A stretch of 64,000 bases of DNA from Isoetes taiwanensis. Taxonomy: Eukaryota; Streptophyta; Lycopodiopsida; Isoetales; Isoetaceae. Made by a program: the position numbers and the translations under genes. A model generated the notes under the pieces. That model saw only the letters and a program-made list of their open reading frames with translations, searched no databases and was not told the DNA's origin. Where the stretch lies: assembly GCA_021234155.1 (NCBI GenBank), contig JAJEKV010000051.1, forward strand, positions 4,468,698 to 4,532,697. The letters are read 5' to 3'. Shown here piece by piece: positions 9,913 through 20,481 of the stretch. Every line of letters begins with the position of its first letter. The first letter of the stretch is position 1.

Positions 9913-10419
9913 GTGGTTCAGGCACTGATCCCGCAGCAGCACAGATCCCGTTCATGCATCACAGAGACCGCTCAAGGCGGCACAGATCCCGCTCAAGGCG
10001 GAAGAGATACCGTTCTGGCACAGATCCCGCTCACGACACTCTTACCCGGCCTTTGGGATAAGGTTTCTTGTGAATGCACACGCCATGCACACGCTCAGGA
10101 TAAAGAAGGGGGGAAGAAATTTGAGACAGTCCAGAAAGCTCAAAGCATCTTGCAAGCATTGCATAACATCCACGGAGGTTGGGGAAGGAGCATATTCGAT
10201 GAAAAGCTGCGGGAGGAGAGTGGAGAAGTCGGGTGGACAGGTCAGCCGGTGGCTCCCGAGGCACCTCCTCGTGAGGCATTCCACACTCTTCAGGTTGCCC
10301 CCAAGGCTTACAGATGGCATGAAGAAGCCCCGCAAGTTAATCCCCTAAGGTGGACCACCTACCACGATGATGTAACTGTAGTGACAGCAAGACCGCCATG
10401 GTCTCTGCGTCCGATGTAA
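9913..10419 (+). CDS. Unrecognised exon with short internal repeats
   Basis: A polypyrimidine tract and CTCCAG precede 9913. One frame is open to a stop at 10417-10419 (the ORF from 9799). The first 120 bases repeat variants of CAGATCCCGCTCAAGGCGG, giving either Thr-Asp-Pro-Ala-Gln-Gly-Gly-type or Arg/Ser-rich peptides depending on frame, so frame choice is uncertain. The remainder (VQKAQSILQALHNIHGGWG) could form a helix. No family recognised. It may be the last exon of the locus; AATAAA-like AT-rich sequence (TTATTAATAAAAATTC) follows at 10440. Confidence 0.35.
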   Translation: MVQALIPQQHRSRSCITETAQGGTDPAQGGRDTVLAQIPLTTLLPGLWDKVSCECTRHAHAQDKEGGKKFETVQKAQSILQALHNIHGGWGRSIFDEKLREESGEVGWTGQPVAPEAPPREAFHTLQVAPKAYRWHEEAPQVNPLRWTTYHDDVTVVTARPPWSLRPM

Positions 10420-10533
10420 AATACATTGTACCTATTCAATTTATTAATAAAAATTCTTTTTCAACTAGAACTTCCTCTTTACTGAATCTTCAATCTTTAA
10501 TGAATTTCCTTTGTTTGAGTTGTATTGTTCTTG

Positions 10534-10556
10534 TTCTCGACTCGCTATCCGAGAAA
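10534..10556. repeat. Decayed CGACTCG-type palindrome j
   Basis: TTCTCGACTCGCTATCCGAGAAA: left arm intact, right arm mutated. Last recognisable member of the family, lying just before the MULE remnant. Confidence 0.6.
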
Positions 10557-10580
10557 AATGGGAGAAAGCTCGAACCCACA

Positions 10581-11426
10581 CTAAGAGACAAATATTCGAA
10601 TATTGGACAGTTTTCGAGTCGGAGCTCTCCTTTTTGTGTAAAATAACAGGGTTCCGAAAAAAAGTGGGAATGGAATGAGACCCACTTTAATTAAATAGTG
10701 CTTATGTACTTCTAGGCAGTCTCGTAATTGCATCAAAAACCAAGTCCAGTTCTCTGTATTCTCGTTATCAATAACTCCAAATGCAACAGGATAAAGACCT
10801 CCTGTAGCATCAATTCCTGTAGCACAAATTAAGTGGCCAAGGTATTTACCTGTCAAAAAAGTGGCATCCAATCCCAAAAACGGTCTGCAACTCGAAAACC
10901 CAGTTAAACATGCACCATAACCGAAAACACTCTATAGAAACGTCCATCAATCTCTTCAAGTACTGTTTTACTTCCTGGATTAGTTTCTAATAATTTCTGA
11001 CAAAAGGCATGAAGCTTTCTATATGCTCTCTTGTGATCTCCATTAATTGCGTTCATTGCTATCTCTTTTGCCCCTAGTTTCCACATTGTATATAATAGTT
11101 ACACTAGCTTCTCTTGAAAATCATCTATTAGCTCTGGCTGGTTTATAATGCGGATGCTCCCTCAACTTCTCTTGATATTTCCTCGCCAACCAGCTTTTGC
11201 GTAAGCTTCCTTGTTGCCCAATTGTTTGGACACCACCACAAGTATGTTCTCCTACATCTCGAATCTCACATCTCGGTCCATAACCAATTAAAGAAGAATA
11301 TAAATGCCGTGCACAATCTTCTTGTGTACATTTCACTCTGTATCTTGATTTATCAGACTTAATGACTTTAATTTCAGTGAAAGTTGCAATAGCTTCTGCC
11401 TGAACTGCATTTTTTACATCCGCCAT
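10581..11426 (-). mobile_element. MULE (Mutator-like) transposase remnant
   Basis: Reading right to left, three open pieces make a MuDR-type transposase. 11426-11121 encodes the MuDR DNA-binding domain, with the typical KSDKSRYRVKC and DCARHLYSS segments and a His-Cys pair (HTCGG). 11086-10904 encodes the linker (ETNPGSKTVLEEIDGRFYRVF). 10877-10650 encodes the start of the MULE catalytic domain, GLDATFLTGKYLGHL and GIDATGGLYPVAFGVIDNEN, carrying two of the three DDE acidic residues; the third (Glu) is missing because the match ends at about 10650. Frame changes and stops separate the pieces, so it is inactive. I did not find terminal inverted repeats or a 9-bp target duplication. Confidence 0.85.
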
Positions 11427-12087
11427 TGAATCAAACTATTTTCCTTTTATCAATTCCATGATGTACAAAGGCAACTCATGCAGCATTGAAGACATTCTGA
11501 CTAAGAAAAGGATGAAAGGAAAAGAAATCACATGCATACATACCTGTTGAATGCAAAATGATGATCCTTGCCGATTTCGTGTTTTCATGTGTCAAATTAA
11601 CGAGCTATCTTGATTTTCAGATTTCGTGTAGAAAACCACTTCCCGCGAAAAAACATTAGCCGTTCTCATGCATCTTGTATTTTACGGCAACAATTAGGGG
11701 CAATTTTGCAATTTTTGAGAATAGTGGGGCATTTTCGCAAATACCCCAAACTATAAGGGCCTTTTTAAAATTTTTCCTATTTTTAATGTACCCAAATGAA
11801 TCTTGTTAATTTGGAAATTTCCGGCGTGGAGAAAAATATTTTTGGATTTTTTCCTGCCTGATTTTCTAAAGGTTTTGGGATTTTTGGCGCCTGAAAAGAA
11901 AAATCGTTATTCCAAAAATCGGGAGTTTTGGAATTTTTTTTTAGCATGGTTTCATCTGCCCTTTCTAATCTTCAGGGCATCGATTTGCTCCTTTCTATTT
12001 TAGGCAGAGCAGCAGGCGGTGGATGCCGCACTGGTCATGGCAGCATTGGATTGCCGCCTTGCACAATATCTCTCAGGGTTTTAGGTC

Positions 12088-12095
12088 TATAAAAG
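12088..12095 (+). promoter_or_regulatory. TATA box, copy 1
   Basis: TATAAAAG, 47 bp upstream of the ATG at 12135, in the sequence TTAGGTCTATAAAAGAGC. Conserved in the second copy. Confidence 0.55.
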
Positions 12096-12134
12096 AGCAA
12101 AATCGTTTGCTGGAGCTTTCGCCTGCAGGTTGAG

Positions 12135-12179
12135 ATGGAGCTTTCACTCAAGGGCATCAAGAGGCAACAAAACCAGAAG
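12135..12179 (+). CDS. Candidate first exon, copy 1
   Basis: ATG at 12135 opens 15 codons (MELSLKGIKRQQNQK) that end precisely at a splice-donor match AAG|GTACTTC. I do not recognise the protein. The downstream exons are not established; weak candidates with splice-site matches lie at 13213-13279 (MPWRAWACDFVQLATFAFK) and 13957-14017 (KSTVEDDMQKDNVQKN). Confidence 0.4.
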
Positions 12180-12657
12180 GTACTTCGATTTATCCAATTT
12201 CGTTGTGTATTATAGAGAAAAAATCTGAGAGAAAAGATCTGAGACAAGTTTGCATTCCAAGTATAGCTTGAGGCAAACCCATTTTCTAAACCACAGCTCA
12301 AGATCAAGGCTATTATCTGCTGATGCATGTACTTTCTGCAGTAAAATGAGTAGTAATCTGCATAATTTTCATTTTGCATTCCAATCTGTGACAAGTAAAG
12401 GCAGAATCTTTAAGATGTCAGTCTCATCTTCTCCAGACATGCTAATCTTTTTGCTGCTCCATTTTTGACATCTCCTCCAGACAGAAAAATCGGAAGTTTT
12501 GGAATTTTTTTTTAGCATGATTTCATCTGCCCTTTCTAATCTTCAGGGCATCGATTTGCTCCTTTCTGTTTTAGGCAGAGCAGCAGGCGATGGATGCCGC
12601 ACTGGTCATGGCAGCATGGATTGCCGCCTTGCACAATATCTCTCAGGGTTTTAGGTT

Positions 12658-12665
12658 TATAAAAG
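12658..12665 (+). promoter_or_regulatory. TATA box, copy 2
   Basis: TATAAAAG in TTAGGTTTATAAAAGGGC, at the equivalent place 47 bp upstream of ATG 12705. Confidence 0.55.
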
Positions 12666-12704
12666 GGCAAAATCGTTTGCTGGAGCTTTCACCTGCAGGT
12701 TGAG

Positions 12705-12748
12705 ATGGAGCTTTCACTCAAGGGCATCAAGAGGCAACCAAATCAGAG
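12705..12748 (+). CDS. Candidate first exon, copy 2
   Basis: ATG at 12705 reads MELSLKGIKRQPNQ before donor GAG|GTATTTC. It is one base shorter than copy 1 (AGAAGG became AGAGG), so the two exons would leave different reading phases for the next exon; only one of them can be in frame with a common second exon. Confidence 0.4.
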
Positions 12749-13574
12749 GTATTTCGATTTATCCAATTTCGTTGTGTATTATAGAGAAAAAATCTGAGAG
12801 AAAAGATCTGAGACAAGTTTGCATTCCAGGTATAGTTTGAGGCGAACCCATTTTCTAAACCACAGCTCAAGATCAAGGCTATTATCTGTTGATGCATGTA
12901 CTTTCCGCAGTAAAATGAGTAGTAATCTGCATAATTTTCATTTTGCATTCCAATCTGTGACAAGTAAAGGCAAAAGCTTTAAGATGTCAGTCTCATCTCC
13001 TCCAGACACGCTAATCTTTTTGCTATTCCATTTTTGACATCTCCTCCAGACAGATCCATTTTGCTACTCCGTTATTTGTCAAGGACATTCTTTCTCCAAT
13101 TGCATGTAAGAAGCTCTTTGATGCTGGGAGTTTGGTATGCAAGACGTTGTGGCAACTATGCCACTGTGCAGATATTCTAATAATATGCTCAATTTCTATT
13201 TGATTCGTGCAGGTTATGCCATGGAGAGCATGGGCATGCGACTTTGTCCAATTAGCAACATTTGCTTTTAAAGGGTTAAGCCTTATGTGTTTCTGAAGGT
13301 TGGGAACTTCGTAAAGAGTATTAGACACAACTCCTTTCTCATCGATCCTGTTTTCTTAAAGGTATGGAGCCATTTTTGCACTAATAACATGGATCTATAT
13401 AGTTCCGTAAATACTTTATGGGGCAATGGATAAAGAAACCATTTCTAGATCTGTTCAATTTATCCTTAAATTATACTGGCTGTGCATTAGGGATCATTTG
13501 TTTTTTCTTATTTTTTCACTACATTCTCTCTCTCTTTCTGCCTCTGTTTTTTGGACCACATATTCATGCTTGGC

Positions 13575-13810
13575 TTAAATGGCGTGATTAATATATATTT
13601 ATACTGTTCCATTAAAGCATTAGAAGATATGCAAGACTATTTCTTGTACTATCTTCGCCATATGGACCTGAGGGTCTTAAATGGCGTGATTAATATATAT
13701 TTATACTGTTCCATTAAAGCATTAGAAGATATGCAAGACTATTTCTTGTACTATCTTCGCCATATGGACCTGAGGGTCTTAAATGGCGTGATTAATATAT
13801 ATTTATATTT
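13575..13810 (+). repeat. 102-bp tandem repeat, about 2.3 copies
   Basis: The unit starts TTAAATGGCGTGATTAATAT at 13575, 13677 and 13779. The period is 102 bp, a multiple of three, so an ORF (13551-13880) stays open through it and repeats a 34-residue block; the copies are essentially identical, implying recent duplication. Coding status is doubtful. Confidence 0.9.
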
Positions 13811-16800
13811 ATCGCATCATTTGTGCTATGGTCATATAATGGTTATTGTTATTAGACAGAGTCATAGACATGGCCTCTAATTTTTTTGATGATGGTGTAA
13901 TTAGCAAGAAAGTATTTCGTCTCAACTATTTAATTAATACATGGCTGTATTTTCAGAAATCAACAGTAGAAGATGATATGCAAAAAGACAATGTGCAGAA
14001 GAATACCGTATATGCAGGTTACTTTCAGATCCATAAGTGTTTCCCAAAAAGCCTGGGAAGTCATATAGTAGGAGTGTGTTCCGTATGCAAGCAGTGTTAA
14101 TGAGGAAAACTTCCTTGACGAAAGATGATTAACCGCTATAATTTTGCAACATGTGGAGGCAAGTGTACCCCTGTAAATAAATTCCTCAGTTTATCTGCTA
14201 GAAGGGACATTCGTGTGACCATATTTCTATTAATCAGTTAACTTCCATTTTGGTTTAAGTGCAGAAGCTTTTTAAGGTAGTGTTACACAAAGCTATGCGA
14301 CTTATTTGGAGTTGGCATAATGGCACATCCTAGCGGTTCATTCTCATTTATGTTAAGACCAGGTATTGCAATTCAATGTTCATATTCACCCTGTTTCAAA
14401 AGGTGTGGATATCCACTTTTTGTGCAATGGATGTATGTTCATGCTGACCAGCCATTCAACAATAAAAGATGCTTCAGGGCCATTATTGTGTATTATTCAG
14501 CTGAATGGTAATTTAAGATGACACTTGGTGTATTGGATATCAAAATGTAGATCCAGATTTAACAAATTGTGAATCTCAAGCTTGCCTCACTGTTTTTCTT
14601 GAACTTCTTTCAATTGGCAAATATTCATGGTCATTGCTATGTGTATTGTTGTCAAGCCTCTCTTGCGCAGTGCATTTAAGCGTTCTTCTACGCATCTATA
14701 TTTAATGTAGTTGGATCTCACGTTCTACTTGACTGGTTATAGCCTCTCTACTGCAAAATGCAGTGATGTCATTTTCTGTGGTTGAATTGATGATCTATTA
14801 ATTGATGTTTAATGACGTTTATCATAGCAGCAAAGTGTTCTTGGATACCAGATATGTCTTACTTTGGTTGAAATAAAATAAATGAATATAAATTGCAATT
14901 AACTGCTTTACCTTTGGATATGGGAATGGACCACAAGTAGAATCAGTTTAATTCAATTAATATAGAAAGGTTCCAGGTAGATTATGCATTACCTAAGCTC
15001 TTTGTTTATGATCTGTTGTTTGATCTATAGGTGATCTTGAATATTCATATTCAAAGAACGTGGGCTCTCATTTTAGTTGTTTTTCCAGCCCAACTTCCTG
15101 TTATAGGAACTCTTGGTGCCTCTTCAAGAAAAGCTCTATTTCTATGAAACCTAATCGTTCCCTATTTCCAAGAGAAGTGGCAGTGCAAGCATAGATCCAA
15201 TTATTTCCTCAAATGGTATCTCCATGTTGCCATTTTTGCTGCTTCATCACAATAGCTTGAATAGGCCTATAGTCAACGGAGTTAAGCTTATCCCGAAGGT
15301 TGAAACATAAAACATCTTTGATAATAATATACATTGCTGGGAAAACCTTCTACTCAATGTGCCTTAATATTTTCTTGCTAATATCTACACATCACTAGCT
15401 TGACATTTTTGCTGCTTCATCACAGTGGCTGAATAGACCTATAGTCAATGGTGTTAAGCTTATCCTGATGGTGTTAAGCTTATCCTGAAGGTTGAAACAT
15501 AAAACATCTTTGATAATAATATACATTGCTGAGGAAACCTTCTACTCCTTCTTGCTAATATCTGCATATCAATAGCACATATTGGCATGTGCATTTGGCA
15601 TATGTCATGTTTCCATTGTGTATATTATAATATTCGCAACAACATGATGTAGATGCTCATACTTGCCATCGCATGGAATGTGTTACATACCTTTTAAAAG
15701 TTCATAACTATATGATGTAGATGCAAACCTTTGCAGCAAGTCAACTTCCCTGTCATGTCAATAGGTCTATATATACTTCCATCGTTGTAAATTTAAATAG
15801 CAATGCATATCCATTTAGAGTGCTATGATATTTTGAATGGTATGTACGTTAGAGCATATTGTTAATCCAACAAGTTGTATATTTTCTTCTGGTATATGTT
15901 GCTTTGGCAGGCCGAGGTGATTTTTTTATAATATGATGTGAAATATTGATAAAGGATATCAACTCGCTCATGCATAATGATTTATTCTCTGCATGCAAAA
16001 ACATTACCTAGCAAAGTATTTGCCAACAACTCTCTCAACTCCAAGGTTGACATTTTGGATTACGGTGCTGAAAGGCGGACTTTCCATCAAAGCGATTTCT
16101 ATAATTTTGTAAATCAGTACTCTCTCAAATGGCAAGCTCCAAGGTTGACCTTTTGGATTAGGGTGAGGAAAGGCATGCTTTGTGAGCTAAGCTAGAGCAC
16201 TAAGTGCAAATTTATGCATCAAGAATTAGATTCGTTTCTGGAAACAATATGCCATCCTTCCTTTGTGGAAACAATATGTCAGGTTCAAAGGCCTTTACAG
16301 TTAGTATTGCAACTCTACTTCTTCTAACAAATCCACATGCTCTATCATTCTATCTATGGCTCATTGATTTAGCTCTGTCTAACAAGGTGTCACCTAAATT
16401 GCTCAGTAGAGCACCCCCCTTGCCATTGGGTCGTTGCACTTACGGGTGTCGAGTTTTCGAAAAGATTAATGTTTTTTGACAAATTCTCAAATGAGTTTTA
16501 GATAAAAAGTATTGCAAGGCTGGAATTCATTGGCGCAGCTGCTGGCATAGGGTTAGTCGATGTTTATGAGAGTTTTAGTGGTCAAATGGCGGACACACGA
16601 GATTCATGATCTTTTATGTGCAACATTATACTCCTCTGGTACATGCAAGATTGAGGTCTTAATTGCCCAAATTGTCAATGTCCTAAAATTCCTTCATTCA
16701 AATGTCACCATAAAATCAGTATAATATATCCTAGAAATTCCCTGCACATTTATATTATTCATCTTCTTCAAATTTATGAATATACAAACACCTACAAATT

Positions 16801-17620
16801 CCATTTCTCCGCTTGCATGATGTCTTTTCCAGTCATCTTATAAGCTTTTGAACCCTTAATAACTTTTATTTTCCAAACTACAAGAGGTTTGATTTATTTC
16901 ATGAGCAAGAATTGCTAAACTCCATTTTCGAATATGAATAGAAAGTAGGAGAATTTCTTACTCTCCCTCCAATGTACAATGGTGCGTTTGAATGTCTATA
17001 TTTTTGTTGCTACTATAAACACATACATGCTTGGGAGTACAGAGGGATCACTTGATTGTAAGAGTTGCCCACATTCTTTTTCTCTGTTCAAATCTGTCGA
17101 TGAAAACCATAACATTACATTCTATTTTGCATGGGAAGAGGACAACAGAGGCGTCACTTAATTGTCGAGGTTGCTCATATTCTTTTCCTCTGTCCAAATA
17201 TGTGCCAAGGAAAACCATAACATTATATTATATTTTGCATGGGAAGGCACAACAAGTTACACATATGAAGCAGTGAATAGTTTATTCAAAACAAAATTGA
17301 AAAAAAAGAAGGAAGATTCTTGGAATGTTGAAACACGAGTATATTGGAAGCTTCAAGCCAGTTAGCATGTTGAAATACAAGTACATTGGAAGCTTTAATG
17401 GAAATGTCCATAGTTTTATATATGAAATACATTTGGCAGGAATGCAAATTTTATGCTTTACTGTTGCTTCCACAATCTTCAAATGCAAATTTTCATGATC
17501 CAATTTTGAGTATGAAACAACTAACTTGGATAATAATTTAGAACGAGCATGATTGACAACCCTACATATGTTTCTATGTCCTATACCTTATTCACATAAT
17601 TCTATAATAAAATTCTATTT
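13811..17620. other. AT-rich region without a convincing gene
   Basis: Contains a direct duplication of about 170 bp (first copy from about 15231, second from about 15402, sharing GAAACATAAAACATCTTTGA), an inner 20-bp repeat of GGTGTTAAGCTTATCCTGA (15450-15488), and another direct duplication of about 125 bp (17043-17140 and 17158-17250, sharing ACCATAACATTA and TTTTGCATGGGAAG). Short ORFs here have no recognisable motif. This could be the internal part of the Helitron that ends at 17650. Confidence 0.5.
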
Positions 17621-17622
17621 AC

Positions 17623-17650
17623 GCCCGGCAACGCCGGGCACCATAACTAG
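17623..17650 (+). mobile_element. Helitron 3' terminus 1
   Basis: Hairpin GCCCGGC-AAC-GCCGGGC (17623-17639), seven bases, then CTAG at 17647-17650 followed by T. That is the Helitron signature: a short GC-rich stem-loop just before CTRR, inserted before a T. The element lies to the left; its 5' TC end is not identified, so total size is unknown. Confidence 0.75.
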
Positions 17651-18180
17651 TGTTGTTTAAAACGAGAGTCATAGAATAAAACTTGATCACCCTCCTTCAA
17701 AAAATTTTTCTTAATATGCCAGTCAAACCAGGCTTTAGTTGCAGCCTTAGAAACTTGTTGAGACCGCTCATCTTGTTGGTGTTCTTCATCCAAAGCTTCC
17801 AATTGCAACAGTCTATGCTTGATAGATTCATCACTAGTTAACATGTTTTCAATTGCTATGCGGAAACTAGGAACAAGAAACTCAAATGGCATAACGGCTT
17901 CTATACCATAGGTTCATTGGAATGGTGTGTGGCCAATTACAGTTTTATGCGCAGTTCGATATGCCCAAAGTACTGCACGAAGCTTGAGTTCCCAATTTGA
18001 TCGATTTGATTCACAAATTTTCTTTAGAATAATAGTCATAATCTTATTTGTGGATTCAGCTTGGCATTTGGCTCTTGGATAATATAGGGAGATTTATGAT
18101 GAGTAATTAAAAAATTTTGCACAAGGCATTTAATGGTCCGTTGATAAAGTGAACTCCCTGATCACTCACAAGTTCTAATG
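17651..18180 (-). mobile_element. Ty3/gypsy integrase fragment
   Basis: Right to left the translation gives LGCPLELVSDQGVHFINGPL (about 18190-18130), a segment with QAESTNKIM and WAYRTAHKT (18070-17960), YGIEAVMPFEFLVPS and FLKEGDQVLFYDSRFKQH (17890-17651). This is the second half of a gypsy integrase core and its C-terminal GD-x-VL-YDSR motif. The fragment stops exactly at the Helitron terminus, as though the Helitron inserted there. Frames shift at least twice. Different family from the element at 21.8-32.8 kb. Confidence 0.8.
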
Positions 18181-18699
18181 GACATCCTAATCAGATTATT
18201 CCTAGAATGGGTCCTATGATAGGACATATGTTGGTGAAAGCTTGTTCTCATTGAGCTTTCTAAAAACAATGAGTACAAATTGATTCCCCTACAAGAGGTG
18301 AGAAAATTTGAAAAAACTTGAAAACCAAATGCTCTGAAACTTGACAATCATCGAGAGCATGACGAAACTAAATAATGCAAGATAAGAGATGGTTTATCTG
18401 CTGCTTGTTGGTCTATGCAAAGATGAGAAAAAATTGGCGACCATTTCTTCTTGAGATGAAAAACCCCGTCCTTTCGAACGGTCGCCAACGTTGTCGAAGA
18501 ATGCTGACAGCACCCAAACCAGAATGAGATAACTGGAAAACGTTGTGCCAAGCAAATAGTTGAAGCACGAACCCACGCACTGCGACAACCTCAAGATCCT
18601 AAAAAATAACCTGCAGAGTTAAGGCTGAAAGAAAATAACCCGTTAGAGAGTTAAATGCCTTAAGCAAGTACGTGCTCCAATGTGCAAATGGAACCACAT

Positions 18700-18940
18700 A
18701 TCTATAGGAAGACTCGGAGGCTTTAGAGCCCCGCCGAGAAAGAAATAACAGCCGTCTAATTGGGAACTGTCCATGGAATGACCATCGCGGGAAAAAATAT
18801 CCAATCTTGCTATCTCAAAGGCTACATGGCCCTGCCGAGAAAATGAAAAATGAATTACGCCTCGGAGGCTACAAACTACGCCGAGAATGCACTGATGAGG
18901 ATGCTTCGGAGGCTACAGTCGCACGTCGAGAAATAATGAA
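18700..18940 (+). repeat. Four degenerate CGGAGGCTAC...CCGAGAA repeats
   Basis: CTCGGAGGCT or a variant followed 15-20 bases later by CGCCGAGAA occurs at about 18713, 18824, 18862 and 18905. CTCGG and CCGAG can pair, so each could form a tiny stem. Probably part of the untranslated region of a gypsy element. Confidence 0.5.
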
Positions 18941-19126
18941 GAGTACACTTTTAAAGATTTTAGACAAGAAACAAAAAAACGAATATGATCAAATGCAAAT
19001 AACCATCAAGGGAGGGAGAGTGAGGAAAACTAGTAAGATAGAGAAGGAGAAATTAGCTCAAGAGAATGCCGATGGCTGAAAATCTAAAGAGAGGTGAATA
19101 AATAGGAGGTGTGACAAAGAAATGTC

Positions 19127-19182
19127 CCCATCCAAGGAATGTCGGTTCTATCGCAATAGAACAGTGGCATTCCTAGGATGGG
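19127..19182. repeat. Compound hairpin, 56 bp
   Basis: Outer arms CCCATCCAAGGAATG and CATTCCTAGGATGGG pair with one mismatch; inside, GTTCTAT-CGCA-ATAGAAC forms a second perfect stem. A further short palindrome GTCCTATGATAGGAC follows directly at 19182-19196 and is repeated with its flank at 18210-18234. Confidence 0.75.
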
Positions 19183-19413
19183 TCCTATGATAGGACATAT
19201 GTTGGCTGATAGAAGAGATAAATCTCAAAAATACTCAGCATGGAGAATGAAAGAAGAGAAGCTAAATTGAAATATTTTATATAATGTGAAAGTTGACAAT
19301 AAAAACAAACATGTATTGAAAAAACCAAGTCTTGCATGCATCAAGGTTAGTCACTAGCATACTTTTGCTAGGTTTGTATCCAATATCCCATCGATCCGAG
19401 ACATCGGATCGCC

Positions 19414-19771
19414 ATTCTAGAATGGGGCGAGCATGTATGTCTTGCATGCATGCATCGCGGCGCGATGCCCTTCTCTCGGTTGGGAGTTCGCTATTTTTAG
19501 CGCGTTCTCAGATCAACGTCTCATCAGGCGCTTCCTCTTCTCTCTCTCGCCAGATTACCTTATTCTCTTTGAATTGAATCCGGCGCGGGAGGGCTTCTCC
19601 CCGCTGGTTTGGCCAATTTGGCGTTTCTTTCATGCTGTGGCATGTCCTTTCTCGGCCTTGGCTCTTCTTTAGCCTTCATCATGTGACCTTCGTCCTCAAT
19701 CCTAGTTTTGTTAAGGAAGTCCTTTGGTATTCGGGCGGTTTGTCAGTTTCATGCGAGCCCCATTCTAGAAT
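19414..19771. mobile_element. Terminal-inverted-repeat element 1 (358 bp)
   Basis: Left end ATTCTAGAATGGGGCGAGCA (19414) matches the reverse complement of the right end GCGAGCCCCATTCTAGAAT (to 19771) over 22 bp with two mismatches. The interior left part is shared with element 2. It is preceded by a small hairpin CGATCCGA-GACA-TCGGATCG. No coding sequence is recognised; it looks like a MITE-like non-autonomous element, class unknown. Confidence 0.6.
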
Positions 19772-19798
19772 CCCATCGATCCGAGACATCGGATCGCC

Positions 19799-20481
19799 AT
19801 TCTAGAATGGGGCGAGCATGTATGTCTTGCATGCATGCATGCGGCGCATGCCTTCCTTCTGGGTTGGGAGTTAAGCTATTTTAGGCGGTTACGCATCAAC
19901 GTCTCATCGACGCTTCCTCTTCTCTCTCAGCAGTACCTTATTCTCTTTGAACCCACCCTCCCCCCCTTCTTTGTTTATTGTATTTGTCGCCTGGCACGCG
20001 TGACCAGCCCCTCTATTTGACGAGGTTTTTTATTTTACTGTCGCGTGGCACGCTTGATCAGCCCTTCCACTCTGGGAGGTTTGTTTTGTTATGTTTTTTG
20101 TGTTGGTGATGTGCAGGTACAGGTTGGCGAGCGGCATCTATTTCGACTTCTCCATTCGTGGATTTTGGGAGCAATTTCTCTGCCTTACGTTTGTCCAAGC
20201 CCTTTGCCGAAGGCTTATCACTAGGGTTTTTCCTCGAAAACCCAAAAGGGCGGGGTTTTTTAATCCCGGTGATAAGCTTTCGGCAGGTACACCAGCCAAA
20301 CATCTATTAGCATTGTATTTTATGGGGTCCAAATTATATAATTGGATATTCCCTTTATTTTTTCATGGGTAGTTCGCATGTGTGCGACTACCCACTATCC
20401 ACCATTGTAGAAAATCTGCTGAGATGAATGAGAAGCCTAGTCGGGCGGTTTGTCGGTTTCATGCGAGCCCCATTCTAGAAT
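19799..20481. mobile_element. Terminal-inverted-repeat element 2 (683 bp)
   Basis: Same inverted ends as element 1 and the same CCATCGATCCGAGACATCGG block in front. About 160 bp at the left and 35 bp at the right match element 1; the middle is longer and includes hairpins at 20207-20283 and 20367-20393. The pair therefore looks like a longer element and a deletion derivative in tandem. Confidence 0.6.
20207..20283. repeat. Inverted repeat with 15-bp arms
   Basis: CCGAAGGCTTATCAC (20207-20221) and GTGATAAGCTTTCGG (20269-20283) pair with a single mismatch around a 47-base loop containing CCTCGAAAACCC and its G-rich counterpart. Lies inside element 2. Confidence 0.75.

Larger units (their letters stand above)
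11915..12484 (+). repeat. Tandem duplication unit 1 (promoter plus first exon)
   Basis: About 570 bp, repeated almost exactly at 12485-13053 (offset 569-571). Contains TATA-like box, start codon, first exon and start of an intron, ending with TTTTTGACATCTCCTCCAGA. Differences are a handful of substitutions and one-base indels. Confidence 0.9.
12485..13053 (+). repeat. Tandem duplication unit 2 (promoter plus first exon)
   Basis: Second copy of 11915-12484. Since both units keep the TATA box, ATG and splice donor, either could drive the gene downstream. Confidence 0.9.

Noticed and set aside
6107-10556. Palindromes as Rho-independent terminators
   Set aside because: They lack the following U-run and lie in introns and spacers of a spliceosomal gene region; no bacterial context.
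18807-19079. 90-codon Lys/Glu-rich ORF
   Set aside because: Overlaps the degenerate CGGAGGCTAC repeats and has no homology signal; probably untranslated part of a gypsy element.
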